Below are positions 45,001 through 56,600 of a stretch of 64,000 nucleotides of DNA, in pieces. Position numbers and translations under genes: made by a program. The notes under the pieces are model-generated. The model ran no database searches. It saw only the letters and a list, made by a program, of their open reading frames with translations, and had not been told where the DNA came from. Source of the DNA: Ceratothoa steindachneri (lineage: Eukaryota; Arthropoda; Malacostraca; Isopoda; Cymothoidae). The stretch spans positions 191,092,985-191,156,984 of the forward strand of contig OZ018321.1 of the NCBI GenBank assembly GCA_963969495.1, read 5' to 3'. Positions within the stretch are counted from its first letter, which is position 1, and each line of letters starts with the position of its first letter.

Positions 45001-46465
45001 CAGACTTCGGGTAAGCCCTTAGGCAACATGCTGCCATCAGAGGAGCGAATAACAAGGAAGTGTTTGAAGCCAGCAGGCTTGAAAACGCCAGGTAGCCTCT
45101 GAATGAGGGGCACCGACATAATCGAGGCAAAGCTCTGTGCACTTCTGGTCTTCGTTTGGAACTCTCCAACTGGGGCATCAATGGGGCCAGACGTGCCGAT
45201 CTTGGCTTGGTCGCTTACCGAAAAGGCAGCAGACCCGTCCATTCCTGCGGTGGGAGAGGAGCCCCGAGTCTTTTTCTCATTCTTTTTCATTTTTGGAGAG
45301 GAGGGCGGGAAATGAACCCACTTCTCTCCTCAGCTGGCAGGATCCCCTATGCCAGATGGACGGCCTCGGCAAGATCCTTCTCTAAAATGGCGAAGGTCTT
45401 GTCTATCATATGAGCAAGAGCCGGGGGAGGAGATCCCTCCTCTCCTTGTGAGGCCTGGGGACCCGAGCTGCTGAGGAGGGCTTGCATAGGGGTGGACACG
45501 GGTTCTGTTGTTTATACCAATCCTGGGTTCAACCCCATGGAAGATCTTACCTTCTGAGGTGAGGGTCACCTCAGGGACCATGTCCATCTCAGGGGCAGCA
45601 TCTAAGTGGCCATCCCTCTACCTCTGAGACACCACAGATCCCATTTAAGGTACCTTTTTTACTGAATGCTGGCAAACCAGCATCCATCGAGGAAGAGAGG
45701 GGGCACGTCAGGACCGAGAGGCCCTGCCATTGTTTGACCCCCTGAGGGGATTGGCTTTACCTACACACTCCAACCTATTTTCAGCCACCTGCATGCTTTC
45801 TCCGCAGTCCCTTGTGAAAAAAAAGGAGGGACTGCCACTGGAAACAGGGAGGCACCCAAGGATGTCTTAAGAGAAGGGGTTGAGGGGGATTCCCCTACAC
45901 CCATAGGCAAAGGAGGAGTAAGCCTTCTCTTCGGTAGAAGAAATTTGGAGGGTCTCCTGAGAAAACACATGGGGGAAGCTCCAGTTTGTCAAGGGAGCTG
46001 TCCGATGGCAGCCCCGCCGATGGTCAAGGAAAAGGTAAAGAAGGAGTATTTTTTAAAATTCATGATTGGGCCCCTGGTGACCCATTTTTAAGTGCAGGAC
46101 TCAAATGCTCATCACCCCACGCAGTAGCCCACTCTGTGAGTAGTGAGCACAGGGCTGGCAAAGCCATTTGGGGCCACTCCTCCCACTTAGTGACATGGCA
46201 GCCCATTGGCATGGTGGCTCCACCTTAGACACAGCATAAGGTCAAAAGACTGTAAAAAGGAGAGAGAAAGGGGGTGCGAGGAAGGTGGGGCTGGGGGCTA
46301 AGCATGAGAAAAAACTGGTTGGAATCTACCCTGTGAAATTAGAGAAAGTTGTAGTAGAATGTGTATTCAAAGTGAGCAAGTAAGGCAAGAGGACAGGGTT
46401 TCAGAAAGTAGAAGAGGCTAAGCTGAGTCCCATCAGCATGGCAACCAAGAAGGCAAATCGCCTGC
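42095..46465 (-). mobile_element. LINE family A copy spanning 3' end to 5' leader, with large deletions
   Basis: Begins at the family 3' end ('atctgggaactgcctcctaa', 42117) and proceeds through the C-terminus, RNase H (42650-43110; IIFCCVPGHVGMS), RT thumb, then jumps at about 43762 (RT palm missing), again at about 43880 into the endonuclease (LSIFLQETMLGEC), ORF1 (44180-45300) and leader (45300-46465). A third deletion joins 'KGLPEVCVSCSKATHDKSKSC' region residues across the first knuckle. In this copy the ORF1 knuckles CVSC...H..C and CVNCGEPHPASSKQC are in one frame (144 codons, 45290-44856), helping to read the full-length copy. Confidence 0.82.
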
Positions 46466-48535
46466 ACCCCTTACAGGGTCTACCAGGAGTGATTTGTATG
46501 GCAGAAGTGGAGGCAGTAGTAGCACCTCCACGGCAGTGGCGTGAATGCCTTCACTCACCAACTCAGGGAGCTTGTCACAGTCAAACATGAGGAAAAGTGT
46601 AGGGGTGGGTTTCGAGGCCCCTCCCTGTTTTCTCATCACATGTCCAACTTTGACTGCTCCATGATCAGCCAGCTCTAAGGTGATGTCATCTATGAAGTAG
46701 TCCACAAATTCCCTTGCTTAAATCACTCCTTTCACGAAGTTCATTGTAGAGTGCAGCATCACACTCATTGGCATGCCATAAAGTGTCTAAAGGGCACTAA
46801 TCATGGCTGCCGCAGGAGGATTTGGCCCATTTGAACAAAGGCTCTCACCCCCAAAATAATTCACTTTCGGCTCTCTACCAATCACGCTAGTTAGTGGTCT
46901 CCTGTGATGGATTATGTTGCCCTTGGCTAACATGCTACTATCAGTGGAATTAATAATGAGAAAGCATTTGAAGCCAGCCGGCTCAAATGAGGGGCCCCAA
47001 TGTAATTGAGGCTCCATTCTGTGCACTTGCAATTTTGGTCTTTTTTAGGGACTTCATAACCAGGGGAGCCCCGGGAGGCGGATGTGCCGATCTTGTCTTG
47101 GTCACTTATCAAAACAGCGGACCCATCCATCCCTGTTGCTCCTGCGGAGAGAGAGGATCCCAGTGTTTTTTGTCTTTTTGCATTTCCTTTTCTTTCTAAG
47201 AGAGGAGGGTGGGGAATGAACCCCCTTCTCTATTCTGCCGACAGGAGCCCCTAAGCAAAATGGACTGGCCTTAGCAAGATCCTTCTCTGAAATGGAGAAG
47301 TTCTTGCTTGTCAGAGGCACCAGCCAGGGGATGAGATCCTTCCTCTCCTTGTAAGGCCTTGGGAGCCTGAGCCATTTGAGCAAAAACTTGAACAGTGGCG
47401 TGTTCTGTGCTTGGCATCGAGCCTGGGTTTGACATCATGGAAGATCTTACCGTCTCGGTTGGGTCACTTCTGCAACCCTGTCCATCTCTGGGGGGTCCTC
47501 CATGTGGCCCCCCCTCTCCCCAAGACATCACAGATCCACTTCAAGATACCTTTTGTCTCATCTTTGGCCAGCAAACTGGCATCAATCAGGGAAAAGGTGG
47601 AACATACAGTGACCTTATATAAACTCAGAACACAAAAGTGCAGGAAGTTAGGAGGCACTGACCAGCAAGCCCTGCCATCCCTTGCCCTCCAAAGGGGATT
47701 GGCCCTATCAAGGTCAATATTGGGTAACTTGCGTGCTTTCTTGGCATTCCTCTGTGAAAGAAAAGGAGGGATGGAGTCGCCCAAAACAACTCCAGACAGG
47801 GAGTGTGTGTGTCCCCTGCACCTGTAGCCATATAGAGGAGTAAGCCTCCTCTCGGGTCAGAGGAGTTTGAAGGGTCCCCTGAGAAAGCAAATGGAGGGGG
47901 ACGACCTCCTTTGATGTTGTGGAGTGGCCTGAGAGCGGCTCCGATGATCGTAGAGGGAAAAGTAGACAGGGAGAATTTTGAAGAAACTTATGATTGAGCA
48001 TGGTTTCCCAACTAGTATTACAGGATATAAACTCTAAACAGCCTGCTCTCCAAGGGATGAATATGGGGACAGCAAAGCTAGCTGCTGCCATTCAGGACCA
48101 TTCCTCCTGCCCAGTGACCACGCAGCCCTTCAGCATGGCGACTCCACTTTGCGCTGTGCATAAAATTGATATGCCTAGAAAGAAGAGAAAAAGTTTATGT
48201 GAAGAAGGTGTAGATGGGGGTGAAGCAGATCGTTAAAAACTCATCACTGCAAACTGCAGCTCAGGGGTGATGGGACATTATCCACTCACCCTTCAGCCCC
48301 AATCCCGGATAGTTAGGAGAGAGGAAGCTGGTTAGTCTCTACCCTGTGTAATTAGAGTCCGTCCAGAGAAAGTTGTGGCAGAGATTGTAGGAGAAGTGAG
48401 GAAGTTGGGTAAAAAGACAGGGTGTCAGAAAGAAGGATAAGAGGCTAAGCTGGGTCTGGATGGAGCGCTGAGTCTCATTAGCACGGTGGCCAGGAAAGCA
48501 GATCATTGTACCACTTACGGGGTGTGCTAGGTGAT
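46466..48535 (-). mobile_element. LINE family A, 5' half of another copy
   Basis: Starts inside ORF1 (ITLELADHGAVKVGHVMRKQ at about 46690-46630, followed by GGASKPTPT, showing the residue where the full-length copy has a stop). It passes PAGFKCFLIINSTDSS and the Lys-rich N-terminus (about 47190) and ends with the leader (47400-48535), which stops near 'ccacttacggggtgtgctag'. It abuts the previous copy's 5' end at 46465, so two elements lie end to end in the same orientation. Frames broken. Confidence 0.8.
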
Positions 48536-48639
48536 TCCAGGATGGTATGCAGTCCACCAAGGCACTATAGCTACCAGACTGAACGCTGTCCAGGTAGGAA
48601 CAGTTCTCCTGGTAAGGCAGATAAAAGGGTTTAGAAAGA

Positions 48640-49240
48640 TAGCCTTAATAAATAATAATCCCCAAAACTAATTCCTGGGCTAACCTTAGGAGGACATTGG
48701 CAATTATATCATTCAAAAGAGAATGTAAAACAACATAATGGATTCAAATTTCATTAGAATCGGCCGAATAGTTATGATGTTATTGCTAAAGCAAAATAAT
48801 TCCCTGGCTAAACTTGGGAGGACTTTGGCAATTATATCATTCAAAATGTAAAACAACATAGGGGTTTCAAATTTCATTAAAATGTTCAGAATAATCATGA
48901 TGTTATTGCCAAAAGAAAATAATTCCCTGGCTAACCTTTGGAGGACTTTGGCAATTATAGCATTTGAAAGAGAATGTAAAACAACCTGAGTTTTTCAAAT
49001 TTCATTAGAATCTGCCAAATAGCTATGATGTTATTGCCAAAACAAAATAATTCCCAGGAAAACCTTTATAGGACTTTAACAATTGTATCATTCAAAAGAG
49101 AATGTAAAACAATATAATGGTTTCAAATTTCATTAGAATTGGCTAAATTGTTATAATGTTATTAAAAAAACAAAACAAAACATGGATTGACTGACATAGT
49201 GAGATGTAGAGTAGAGTTGCGACTAAGAAGTCACAACTTT
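48640..49240. repeat. 128-bp tandem repeat, block 1 (about four units)
   Basis: Units of 123-128 bp, judged from the recurring 'aggactttggcaattatat' at 48693, 48821, 48944 and 49072. Each contains 'catt-aaagagaatgtaaaac', 'ttcaaatttcattagaatc' and 'atgatgttattgccaaaac'. The block ends in 'gactgacatagtgagatg' and 'tcacaac', the same kind of ending as block 2. Non-coding. 49241-49549 shows nothing recognised. Confidence 0.9.
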
Positions 49241-49549
49241 CTAAAAGCATATTAAAATATATATTTTTTTAATTAAAATGGTGTGCCTTAACTTTTTGTC
49301 ACAGCTCAATTATGGAATTGGAAAGGCAAAAAAATGGTCACACCTTAATTGCATAGTCTAGAATAGGGTAAACCTGAAGATCGGCAGTGCAACAGATGGG
49401 ACACAAAATATTTTGTCTCTGTTCCAATATGTTTCACCTTTTTTGAGTAAATTCAAGGAGATTGCTCATGGGGGAGAATCACTGCAAGGGATATCCCCCT
49501 ATGATGATCCTGAGTTTCAATCAATTGGGATGGGGGGGGACGGGCCGGT

Positions 49550-49660
49550 ATATCATAGAATACAATGGCCTAGAATAGCATAGTATACCCTAGAGTAGCC
49601 TAGCATAGTATATATTAAAATAACCTAGCTTAGTATAGTATACCTGAGCCTATCATAGCG
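49550..49660. repeat. TAGCC/TAGTA low-complexity repeat, left block
   Basis: Irregular pentamer-like text 'cctagaatagcatagtata' and 'gtagcctagcatagtat'. The same kind of sequence resumes right of LINE C (54200-54765), suggesting that LINE C inserted into one long block. Confidence 0.75.
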
Positions 49661-49912
49661 TATAAGAACATAAGAAAAGAAGGAGACTGCAAAAGACCAT
49701 TCATGGCCTACACTTGGCAGCTCCTGTTCCAGTCAACGCACAAAAGATTTTTTACCGTAGAAAAGTCATCAACATTTTCACCCTTTAAAGGAGTTCGTCA
49801 AATCTAATCTACAATATACATAAAATGCATCCAGAGGATTATGTCCATTCATGCAACCGCAAAATAATCTCCCCACTCCTTAGAAAAATATATACATATG
49901 TACATACAAAAG

Positions 49913-52846
49913 TCAGTCACATCTAGCAGCTTCATTCATATATTTATCTAATCTATTCTTAAAACTACCCAGAGAGGAGGCTTCTATCACATGTCTAGTG
50001 AGCCTATTCCATTCATCTACCACACGATTTGTAAACCAATTCCTCCCAATCTCCTTCCTAAACCTATACATATCAAGCTTAAACCCATTGCTAAGTGTCC
50101 TGTCATGTTCACTAAGTATAAGAACCTTACCCAGATCCCCTTTATTATATCCTTTTACCCATTTGAAGACTTCAATCAATTCCCCTCTGACTCTTCTCCT
50201 TTCCAATGTATGTAGATTTAGTTTTCTGAGCCTTTCACCATAAGGTAAGTTCCTTAGCCCACCAATCATCTTTGTCATCCTTCTCTGCACAGACTCAAGC
50301 AAATCAATATCCTTCCTATAATATGGTGACCAAAATTGTAGTGCATAGTCTAGATGAGGCCTAACTAGCGCCAGATACAGTTTTAGAATGACTTCAGCAC
50401 TCTTATTGCTTACACTCCTCCTAATGAATCCCAATATCCTATTAGCTTTATTCTTAGCATTTAGGCATTGCTTTCTAGGACGAAGGTCTGAACTTACCAA
50501 AATACCCAAGTCCCTCTCACAATCGGTCCTCCTTAAATTTCTCCCATTTAATTTATAACTATTCAGTGGATTATTTCTACCTATACTAAGTACACTACAT
50601 TTGTCTATGTTAAACTTCATTTGCCATTTCTCAGCCCAATTGGACAGAATGGTCAATTCCTCCTGCATTACAACAGCATCAGAATCAGCCCTAATGGCCC
50701 TACCGAGCTTAGTATCATCAGCAAATTTACTCAGGTCACTACTTATACCTATGTCAAGATCATTAATATAAATTAAGAATAGCAAGGGACCCAAAACAGA
50801 TCCTTGCGGAACTCCACTGCTAACACACCCTCACTCAGATTTAACTCCATCTATACTAACTCTTTGCTGTCGGTCACCAAGCCATGACTGAATCCACCTA
50901 AATATACTGCCATCGATCCCGTGTGCTTTAACTTTGCTCAGAAGCCGTAAGTGTGGCACTCGATCAAAAGCCTTACTAAAGTCCAAGTATAAAATATCAT
51001 AGTTTTCATCATTATCTGCTGCTTCATACACCTTACTATAAAAAGACAGCAAATTAGTCAGACAGGATTTACCCTTACTAAAGCCATGCTGTGATTCTTT
51101 TATCAACTTATGCTTATCCAAGTGATCCCTAATATTCCTTGCTATAATAGATTCCATCATTTTCCCTACCACTGATGTCAAACTTACTGGTCTGTAATTA
51201 GACATATTTGTTTTATCCCCTTTCTTAAATATAGGTATCACATTGGCTTTCTTCCATGCCACTGGCACAATGCCACTCTCCAATGATTTTCTAAAGATGC
51301 ATGCTAGGGGCTCACTTAACACATCCTTACATTCTTTCAAAATTCTAGGAAAGACCTCATCAGGACCGGGTGCTTTACTACTTTTGATTTTATCAATTTC
51401 CTTTGTCACTATCTCCTTTGTGATCAAGATATCCTTTAATTTCTCTTCATCATTACCCCGAAAGATCATTGACACCTCAGGTATATTTAGAGTATCCTCC
51501 TGTGTAAATACTGAGAGAAAAAAGTCATTTAGCATTCCAGCCATTGAGTCCCTATCACTAACTAATTCTCCATTGGAATCTATAAGTGGGCTTATTTTAT
51601 CTCTAACCTTAGTTTTGTATAATTGATAAAAACTTTTAGGATCTTCCTTTGCCCTATTTGCCACTTTAATTTCATAATTTCTCCTTGCTACTCTAACTAA
51701 CTTTTTAACATCTCTTGCTAGTTCATTATATCTCTGCCTTAAGTGATCCTCTCCATTTTTTATTTTCCTATAAATGCCCTTTTTAATGCCAATATAATGC
51801 TTAATTTTATCTGTCATCCATTTTGGGTCATTATTTTTAGTCCTAATCTCCTTATAAGGAATGTTAATCATCTGACCTGTAATTAATTGCTCAATTATTC
51901 TTTCATACTCCTCTTCAATTGTAATCTCTTCCTCCTGGTGATTATTGTCTCCACTAACTGATATCATTGAATCTATTCCTGAATTGATTTCATTGCCTGG
52001 TTTCTGTACAACTGCCTCCAGGTAAGTCCTTAGCCCATTATAATTTGCTCTTCTAAAGTCAGGAATTTTAACATTGTTCATGCTACTATCAATACCATTC
52101 CATTTCATCTTGAATCTAATTTCACAATGGTCACTATTACCCAAATTTCCTCCAATCTCAGTATCTTTAATAACTTCTTCCCTATTTGTCAGAACTAAAT
52201 CCAGTATATTATTACCTCTAGTGGGTTCGTTAATAATCTGCCTCAGAAAATTATCTTGGAAAACATTCAAAAATTCCTCAGCCTCCTGATCACCCACAAG
52301 AGCTTCCCAGTCTATATTTCTGTAATTAAAATCGCCCATTATACACACATGCTTACTTCTACATGCCCGTTCAATCTCCTGCCACAGAAGATTTGAAGCT
52401 TCCTTACTAAGATTTGGTGGTCTGTATAATAATCCTATGACAAGCTTGTTTTTACCTTCCTTTACATTTAGCCATAATGACTCTGTGTTATCATCTAATT
52501 TAATTGTACTGTTTACACAACACTGGAGATTATCTTTAATATAAATAATAACCCCTCCTCCTCTCTTCCTATTCCTATCTGTATGGAACATGTTAAAGCC
52601 CTCAATCTCAACCTCAGGTTTAAAGTGATTTCCTGCCAAATCAAGCCATGACTCTGTTATCGCAATTATATCAAAATTCTCTTCACTCGCTAACGCTCTT
52701 AAGAGATCTATCTTATTCCTTATACTCTGACCATTTGTGTAGTATATTTTTAAGGTTTTTTTATTATTCCCATCTTCATTGCATCGTGCTTTTCTATTCC
52801 TAGTTATCTGCTCATTCACTTGTGCATTAGTCCCCCTATAATGCAT
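49913..52846 (-). pseudogene. LINE C ORF2: endonuclease and reverse transcriptase, one stop codon
   Basis: 977 codons from ATG (MHYRGTNAQ) to the terminal stop, broken only by TGA at 50831-50833, where Trp (TGG) is expected (VKSE-W-GCVSSGVPQG). Endonuclease: YYTNGQSIRNKIDL, IIAITESWLD, GLLYRPPN, CIMGDFNYRNIDW, LGNSDHCEI. RT: YRPVSLTSVVGKMMES, LYLDFSKAFDRVPH, GVPQGSVLGPLLFLIYINDL and SKFADDTKLG with both Asp. The C-terminal part (FWSPYYRKDIDLLESVQRRM, NRVVDEWNRL) is complete. No RNase H, as in CR1. A single reversion would restore the frame, so the copy is young. Confidence 0.93.
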
Positions 52847-52944
52847 CAGTATGCCCTCTCCCCTAGCTACTCCTCTATCTCTGCATCCCTTCCATTTCCT
52901 ACACCTGCCCTCTATTCCTGTTATTCCCTTACCTCTAACAGCTT

Positions 52945-53964
52945 CTAGTTTCCCACCCGTAAGGACCTAATCACACTATCCAGCTCCCCCCATAGAACCT
53001 CAACACCTGCCCGACTAAGATGGAGCCCATCCATCGCATACAACCTCCTATTCCCGTAAAACCCACCCCAGACATCTACAAACACCAATCCTAACTTCTC
53101 ACACAGTCCTTTCACAAATTCATTCAAACCAATTGCACGCGACAACCATTCTACCCCCACATCCAATCTCGGAAGCACACCAGAAACAACACCTTTTACC
53201 CTGCTTTTACTCATCCTTTCAACTAACCTTTTATACTGCTCACGTAACTCACATGTACCCACCTTCTTTACATCATTCACTCCCACATGCGTAATCACAA
53301 CTGCATCCCTCTCACACCCAGAAACCAGCCTATCATACCTCTCACAAACATCACTTACACCAGCACCCGGCAGACAAACTCTCATTCCCTTCCACTTGCT
53401 ATCACTCAACTTCCTATCTAAATACCTAATCTGAGAGTCACCCATCACTAGCACCTCAGTCATTCTCCTATTCTGTCTTGGCCTAACATTACCCTCCCTC
53501 CTGCTCTCAGTCACACTACCACCCATCCTGCTTTCATCCACAATCACACCAGGCAAATCACTTTCACACTCTTCCTCTCTCAGGACATTGAATCTGTTAG
53601 TCAACCTAACAGGTTCTATGTCCCTCTCATTCACACACCTAACCTGCCCTAACTTATCTATCCTATCCATTTTCACCCACCATTCATCATCACTCATAAC
53701 TTCCACACTGTTCCCAGTCCTAGCCCTATCTTCCACCCTCTTAGCACTAATCTCACCCTTCAATCGCACACTTGCATCTCTTCTCACCTCAAACACCAAA
53801 TCATTCAACCTCTTACATTCCCCACTCAACCTCCTAACCTCCCCTTCCAGAAAACACACACGGCATTCAGTTACATTCACTCTCCTTTCAACTCCACATG
53901 CATCACACACCACATACACACTACTTTCAAACGGCATGCTCTCACCATCTATACAAACAGCCAT
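52945..53964 (-). CDS. LINE C ORF1: Cys-rich N-terminus plus SGNH esterase
   Basis: Intact, 339 codons from the first ATG (MAVCIDGESM); the frame is open a further 27 codons upstream but without ATG. Residues 17-47 carry two Cys pairs (VCDACG and ECRVC), a small zinc-finger-like module, followed by a heptad-like stretch (EVRRLSGECKRLNDLVFEV). The C-terminal half is an SGNH/GDSL hydrolase with all blocks: VLVMGDSQIRYL (Ser), CLPGAGVSD (Gly), VITHVGVNDVKK (Asn) and YAMDGLHLSR (Asp/His). Expected to be the RNA/membrane-associated ORF1p of a CR1-type element; enzymatic role not shown. Confidence 0.93.
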   Translation of the reverse strand: MAVCIDGESMPFESSVYVVCDACGVERRVNVTECRVCFLEGEVRRLSGECKRLNDLVFEVRRDASVRLKGEISAKRVEDRARTGNSVEVMSDDEWWVKMDRIDKLGQVRCVNERDIEPVRLTNRFNVLREEECESDLPGVIVDESRMGGSVTESRREGNVRPRQNRRMTEVLVMGDSQIRYLDRKLSDSKWKGMRVCLPGAGVSDVCERYDRLVSGCERDAVVITHVGVNDVKKVGTCELREQYKRLVERMSKSRVKGVVSGVLPRLDVGVEWLSRAIGLNEFVKGLCEKLGLVFVDVWGGFYGNRRLYAMDGLHLSRAGVEVLWGELDSVIRSLRVGN

Positions 53965-54199
53965 ACTCTGAAATTTACTAAGGAAAAAGTTAACACTCAC
54001 CCCAAAAAATTCTTGCTCAGGATTGCTGCCAGTTATCTTCCCCAAAAGTATTAATCACTAATGTATTTATTACACAGTGATTGATGTATTAAATAAATAC
54101 AAGAAAAACTATACACCCAAATCAGTATTATATCCCAATCTTACAATGAGAATCAAGAGCTTCCTATAAGACAACCTTCCAGAACAAAGCCAGACTAAC

Positions 54200-54765
54200 C
54201 TATCAAAGTATAGCCTAGCCTGCTTAGCAGAATATAACCTAGCCTAGCTTAGCACAGCCTAAAATTATACATTAAAACTTAGTCTAGCCTAGCATAGTAT
54301 ATCATAGCCTACCTTAACCTACCCTAGTTAGTATATCATAGTATTGCCTAGCTAAGCCTAAACTATTGGATCTTAGCGTAGGATTGCATAGCATGGATAA
54401 CATAGTGTAGCCTACTCTAGCCTAGCCTGGTATAGCAAAGACTAGCTTAGTATATCATAGCCTAACTTAGCATAGCTTTTCATGTCCTGCCTAGCTTAGC
54501 ATTAATTATCCTAGACATGTATAGCCTATACTATACTATTATACCCTAGTCAAGTATAGCTTATTATTGTCTATCCTAACATATGTACTATATGCTATTC
54601 TATCATATCATATTATAGCCTAAATTAGCATAGTATATTTTACTCTTGTACATTATATCTTAGCATAGTATAGCCTAGCCTATAATATCGTAGCATAGCA
54701 TAGCCTATTCTAGGCTTGCCTAGCACAGTATAGCATATTATAGCTTAGTCTAGTCTAGCATTAGA
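54200..54765. repeat. TAGCC/TAGTA low-complexity repeat, right block
   Basis: Over 500 bp of irregular 'tagcctagcttagcatagta' text built on TAGCC, TAGCA and TAGTA words. It runs directly into block 2 of the 128-bp repeat at about 54765. Confidence 0.85.
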
Positions 54766-55130
54766 ATCGGGTGAATAATTATGATGTTATTGCCAAAACA
54801 AAATAATTACTGGGCTAACCTCGGGAGGACTTTGGCAATTATATCATTCAAAAGAGAATGTAAAACAACATAGTGGTTTTGAATTTCATTAGAATCGGCT
54901 GAATATTTATGATGTTATTGCCAAAACAAAATAATTCCCAGGCTAACCTTGGGAGGACTTTGGCAATTATAACATTTAAAAGAGAATGTTAAACAACATA
55001 AGGGTTTCAAATTTCATTAGAATCGGCTGAATAGTTACAATGTTATTACAAAAACAAAAAGGAAACCGATGGACAGACATAATGGGACGTTGAGTCGCTT
55101 GTGACCTGACTCGCATGCGACAAATAATAA
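54766..55130. repeat. 128-bp tandem repeat, block 2 (about two and a half units)
   Basis: Same unit as block 1 ('gaggactttggcaattata' at 54828 and 54956, exactly 128 bp apart). Ends 'gatggacagacataatggga' and 'cgttgagtcgcttgtg', comparable to 49185-49240. Same orientation as block 1. Confidence 0.9.
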
Positions 55131-55174
55131 TAAATAAGAATGATAGTAATATTAATAATCCTAATAATAAAAAG

Positions 55175-55320
55175 TTAAAGTAGTGCTGAGAGGAAGCGCA
55201 CCAACAATTTCCCCAGGCCCCATCAGAGTGCATGTCAACCCAGTGAGAGGACCTCCCTAATTTGGACTCAGGCCAAAGGAAATTCAGCTCCTCCAGGTAC
55301 CAAGTGTCAGGCTACACAGG
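55175..55320 (+). repeat. Small dispersed repeat E, third copy
   Basis: 'agtagtgctgagaggaagcg', 'caccaacaatttccccaggc' and 'cagctcctccaggtaccaag' match the copies at 990-1335. The remaining intron 55321-56317 shows no recognisable feature. Confidence 0.6.
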
Positions 55321-56317
55321 GTACCTCCCTGCAATGGGGATGGGGGCTACAGGCTGCTCCTTCAGGAAAATGACCAAAGATAGGCCGGTCTCTGGAGGCC
55401 CCACACTCCATAACGGAGAACCTCTCTCCTTCTTCTGAGATGTCCTCATATGAGAGTCTTACCTAAGGTGGCCATCAGGCCTGTGGCTTGCTTTCACAAA
55501 GTCATGATCCCTTCCTAGGATGGACCCTGCCTTGTGTGTGAGGGGGAGGGGGGCGTCAGGGAGGCTTAGTCTGGTACCAGAGGGGATCACACTGGAAACA
55601 AGCTAACTATCACTCAAAATAAATCCTAACTTATCTACGCTCAAACTGTGTCCAATCTGAATGGTGTCTTGTCACTGTAAATCCCAATCAAGGTATATGT
55701 AAATGCCCTACTCTCCCTTCATGATTGGGGGTACTCCCACTTTTGGGGGTGGGAGCAGCCACTGAGAGTAGAGAGATGGGCTACCCTGGGCTACAGAGGC
55801 AACTTGAAGGCAACCTCCAGAGGCAAAGAAAATTAAAAGGGAAACCACTTTACTCAAAGAGATGGATGGGAGGAAACCTTCTCATTGTGAGCCATTATCA
55901 CTTCAATTGTAGGAGAAATCCAGTCATCACCTGAATTGTATCGCCATTATTTATTAATATTTCATTATTAACCAGGATACAAGTTTAATTTTACAGGAAA
56001 CAAATGATAAACACCAATCACCCCATGGAGCCGGTTGGACTGGCTTGGCACCAATATGGAGAACTTCTACTGCACCTTGGTAAATGTTCTGTGGCGCACC
56101 TTGAAACCGTAACTTCGGGAAAAAAATAAGGACATGGCAGTAGAAGGAGAAATGGAAGGGAAGAAAGCAAGAAGTTAAGCCTCCACCACTGGAGCCAAGA
56201 GAAAAGGTGTGGCCTGCCTCTCTTGGCCAAGAAAATAGTCTACATGGGGGCCACATTGTGGGGTAGTGTAAAAGGATGTTAGTGCTGTGTGAAGTGAAAG
56301 CTATGAGAGCTTTAATA

Positions 56318-56530
56318 AGCACCTGTACATAATGGATACAGCATTGGATTTCTGACATTAAGGCAGGGGTTCAATCCTGGCAAACATGGACAAAACTTTG
56401 AGCAGCATCATGAGCTGGGCCACCCATTCTGTTGATATGGTGATAAGTCTCCCTCCCAACCAATCACAACAATGCTCGTTTCCCTTCTAGTTTCTGCAGC
56501 ACAACTTATGCAATCTCTCCTATGTTTCGA
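56318..56530 (+). mobile_element. tRNA-derived SINE, copy 2
   Basis: A B-box GGTTCAATCC at 56368-56377 lies in a tRNA-like head whose A-box is decayed, followed by a body similar to copy 1: 'catggacaaaactttgag', 'gagctggg', 'ccaatcacaacaatgctcgt' and 'tttctgcagcacaac'. Same orientation as copy 1. Confidence 0.7.
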
Positions 56531-56600
56531 AATTCTGCCAATGGAGCAATAATGTCCTCTATGAAAGCACCCATATCTGCATACAAGAAATGAATTGAGG

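Larger units (their letters stand above)
49662..54060 (-). mobile_element. LINE family C, CR1-like, nearly intact
   Basis: Minus strand. The 3' end at 49662 has a 'tataagaacataagaaaag' tail, i.e. TTATGTTCTTATA-type ending on its own strand. ORF1 53964-52945 is uninterrupted; ORF2 52846-49913 has a single in-frame stop; 98 bp separate them. The 5' leader may run to about 54195. It lies inside the TAGCC-rich block. No clear target duplication, as usual for CR1. This is the best-preserved element in the window. Confidence 0.92.

Noticed and set aside
49913..52846. Stop at 50831 as selenocysteine or readthrough site
   Set aside because: It replaces a Trp expected from the related family B (SEW.DV/ISGVPQG); a TGG to TGA point change is simpler.
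54200..54765. Telomere-like or CRISPR-like array
   Set aside because: The TAGCC text is irregular, has no constant repeat/spacer structure and is not the arthropod TTAGG telomere repeat.
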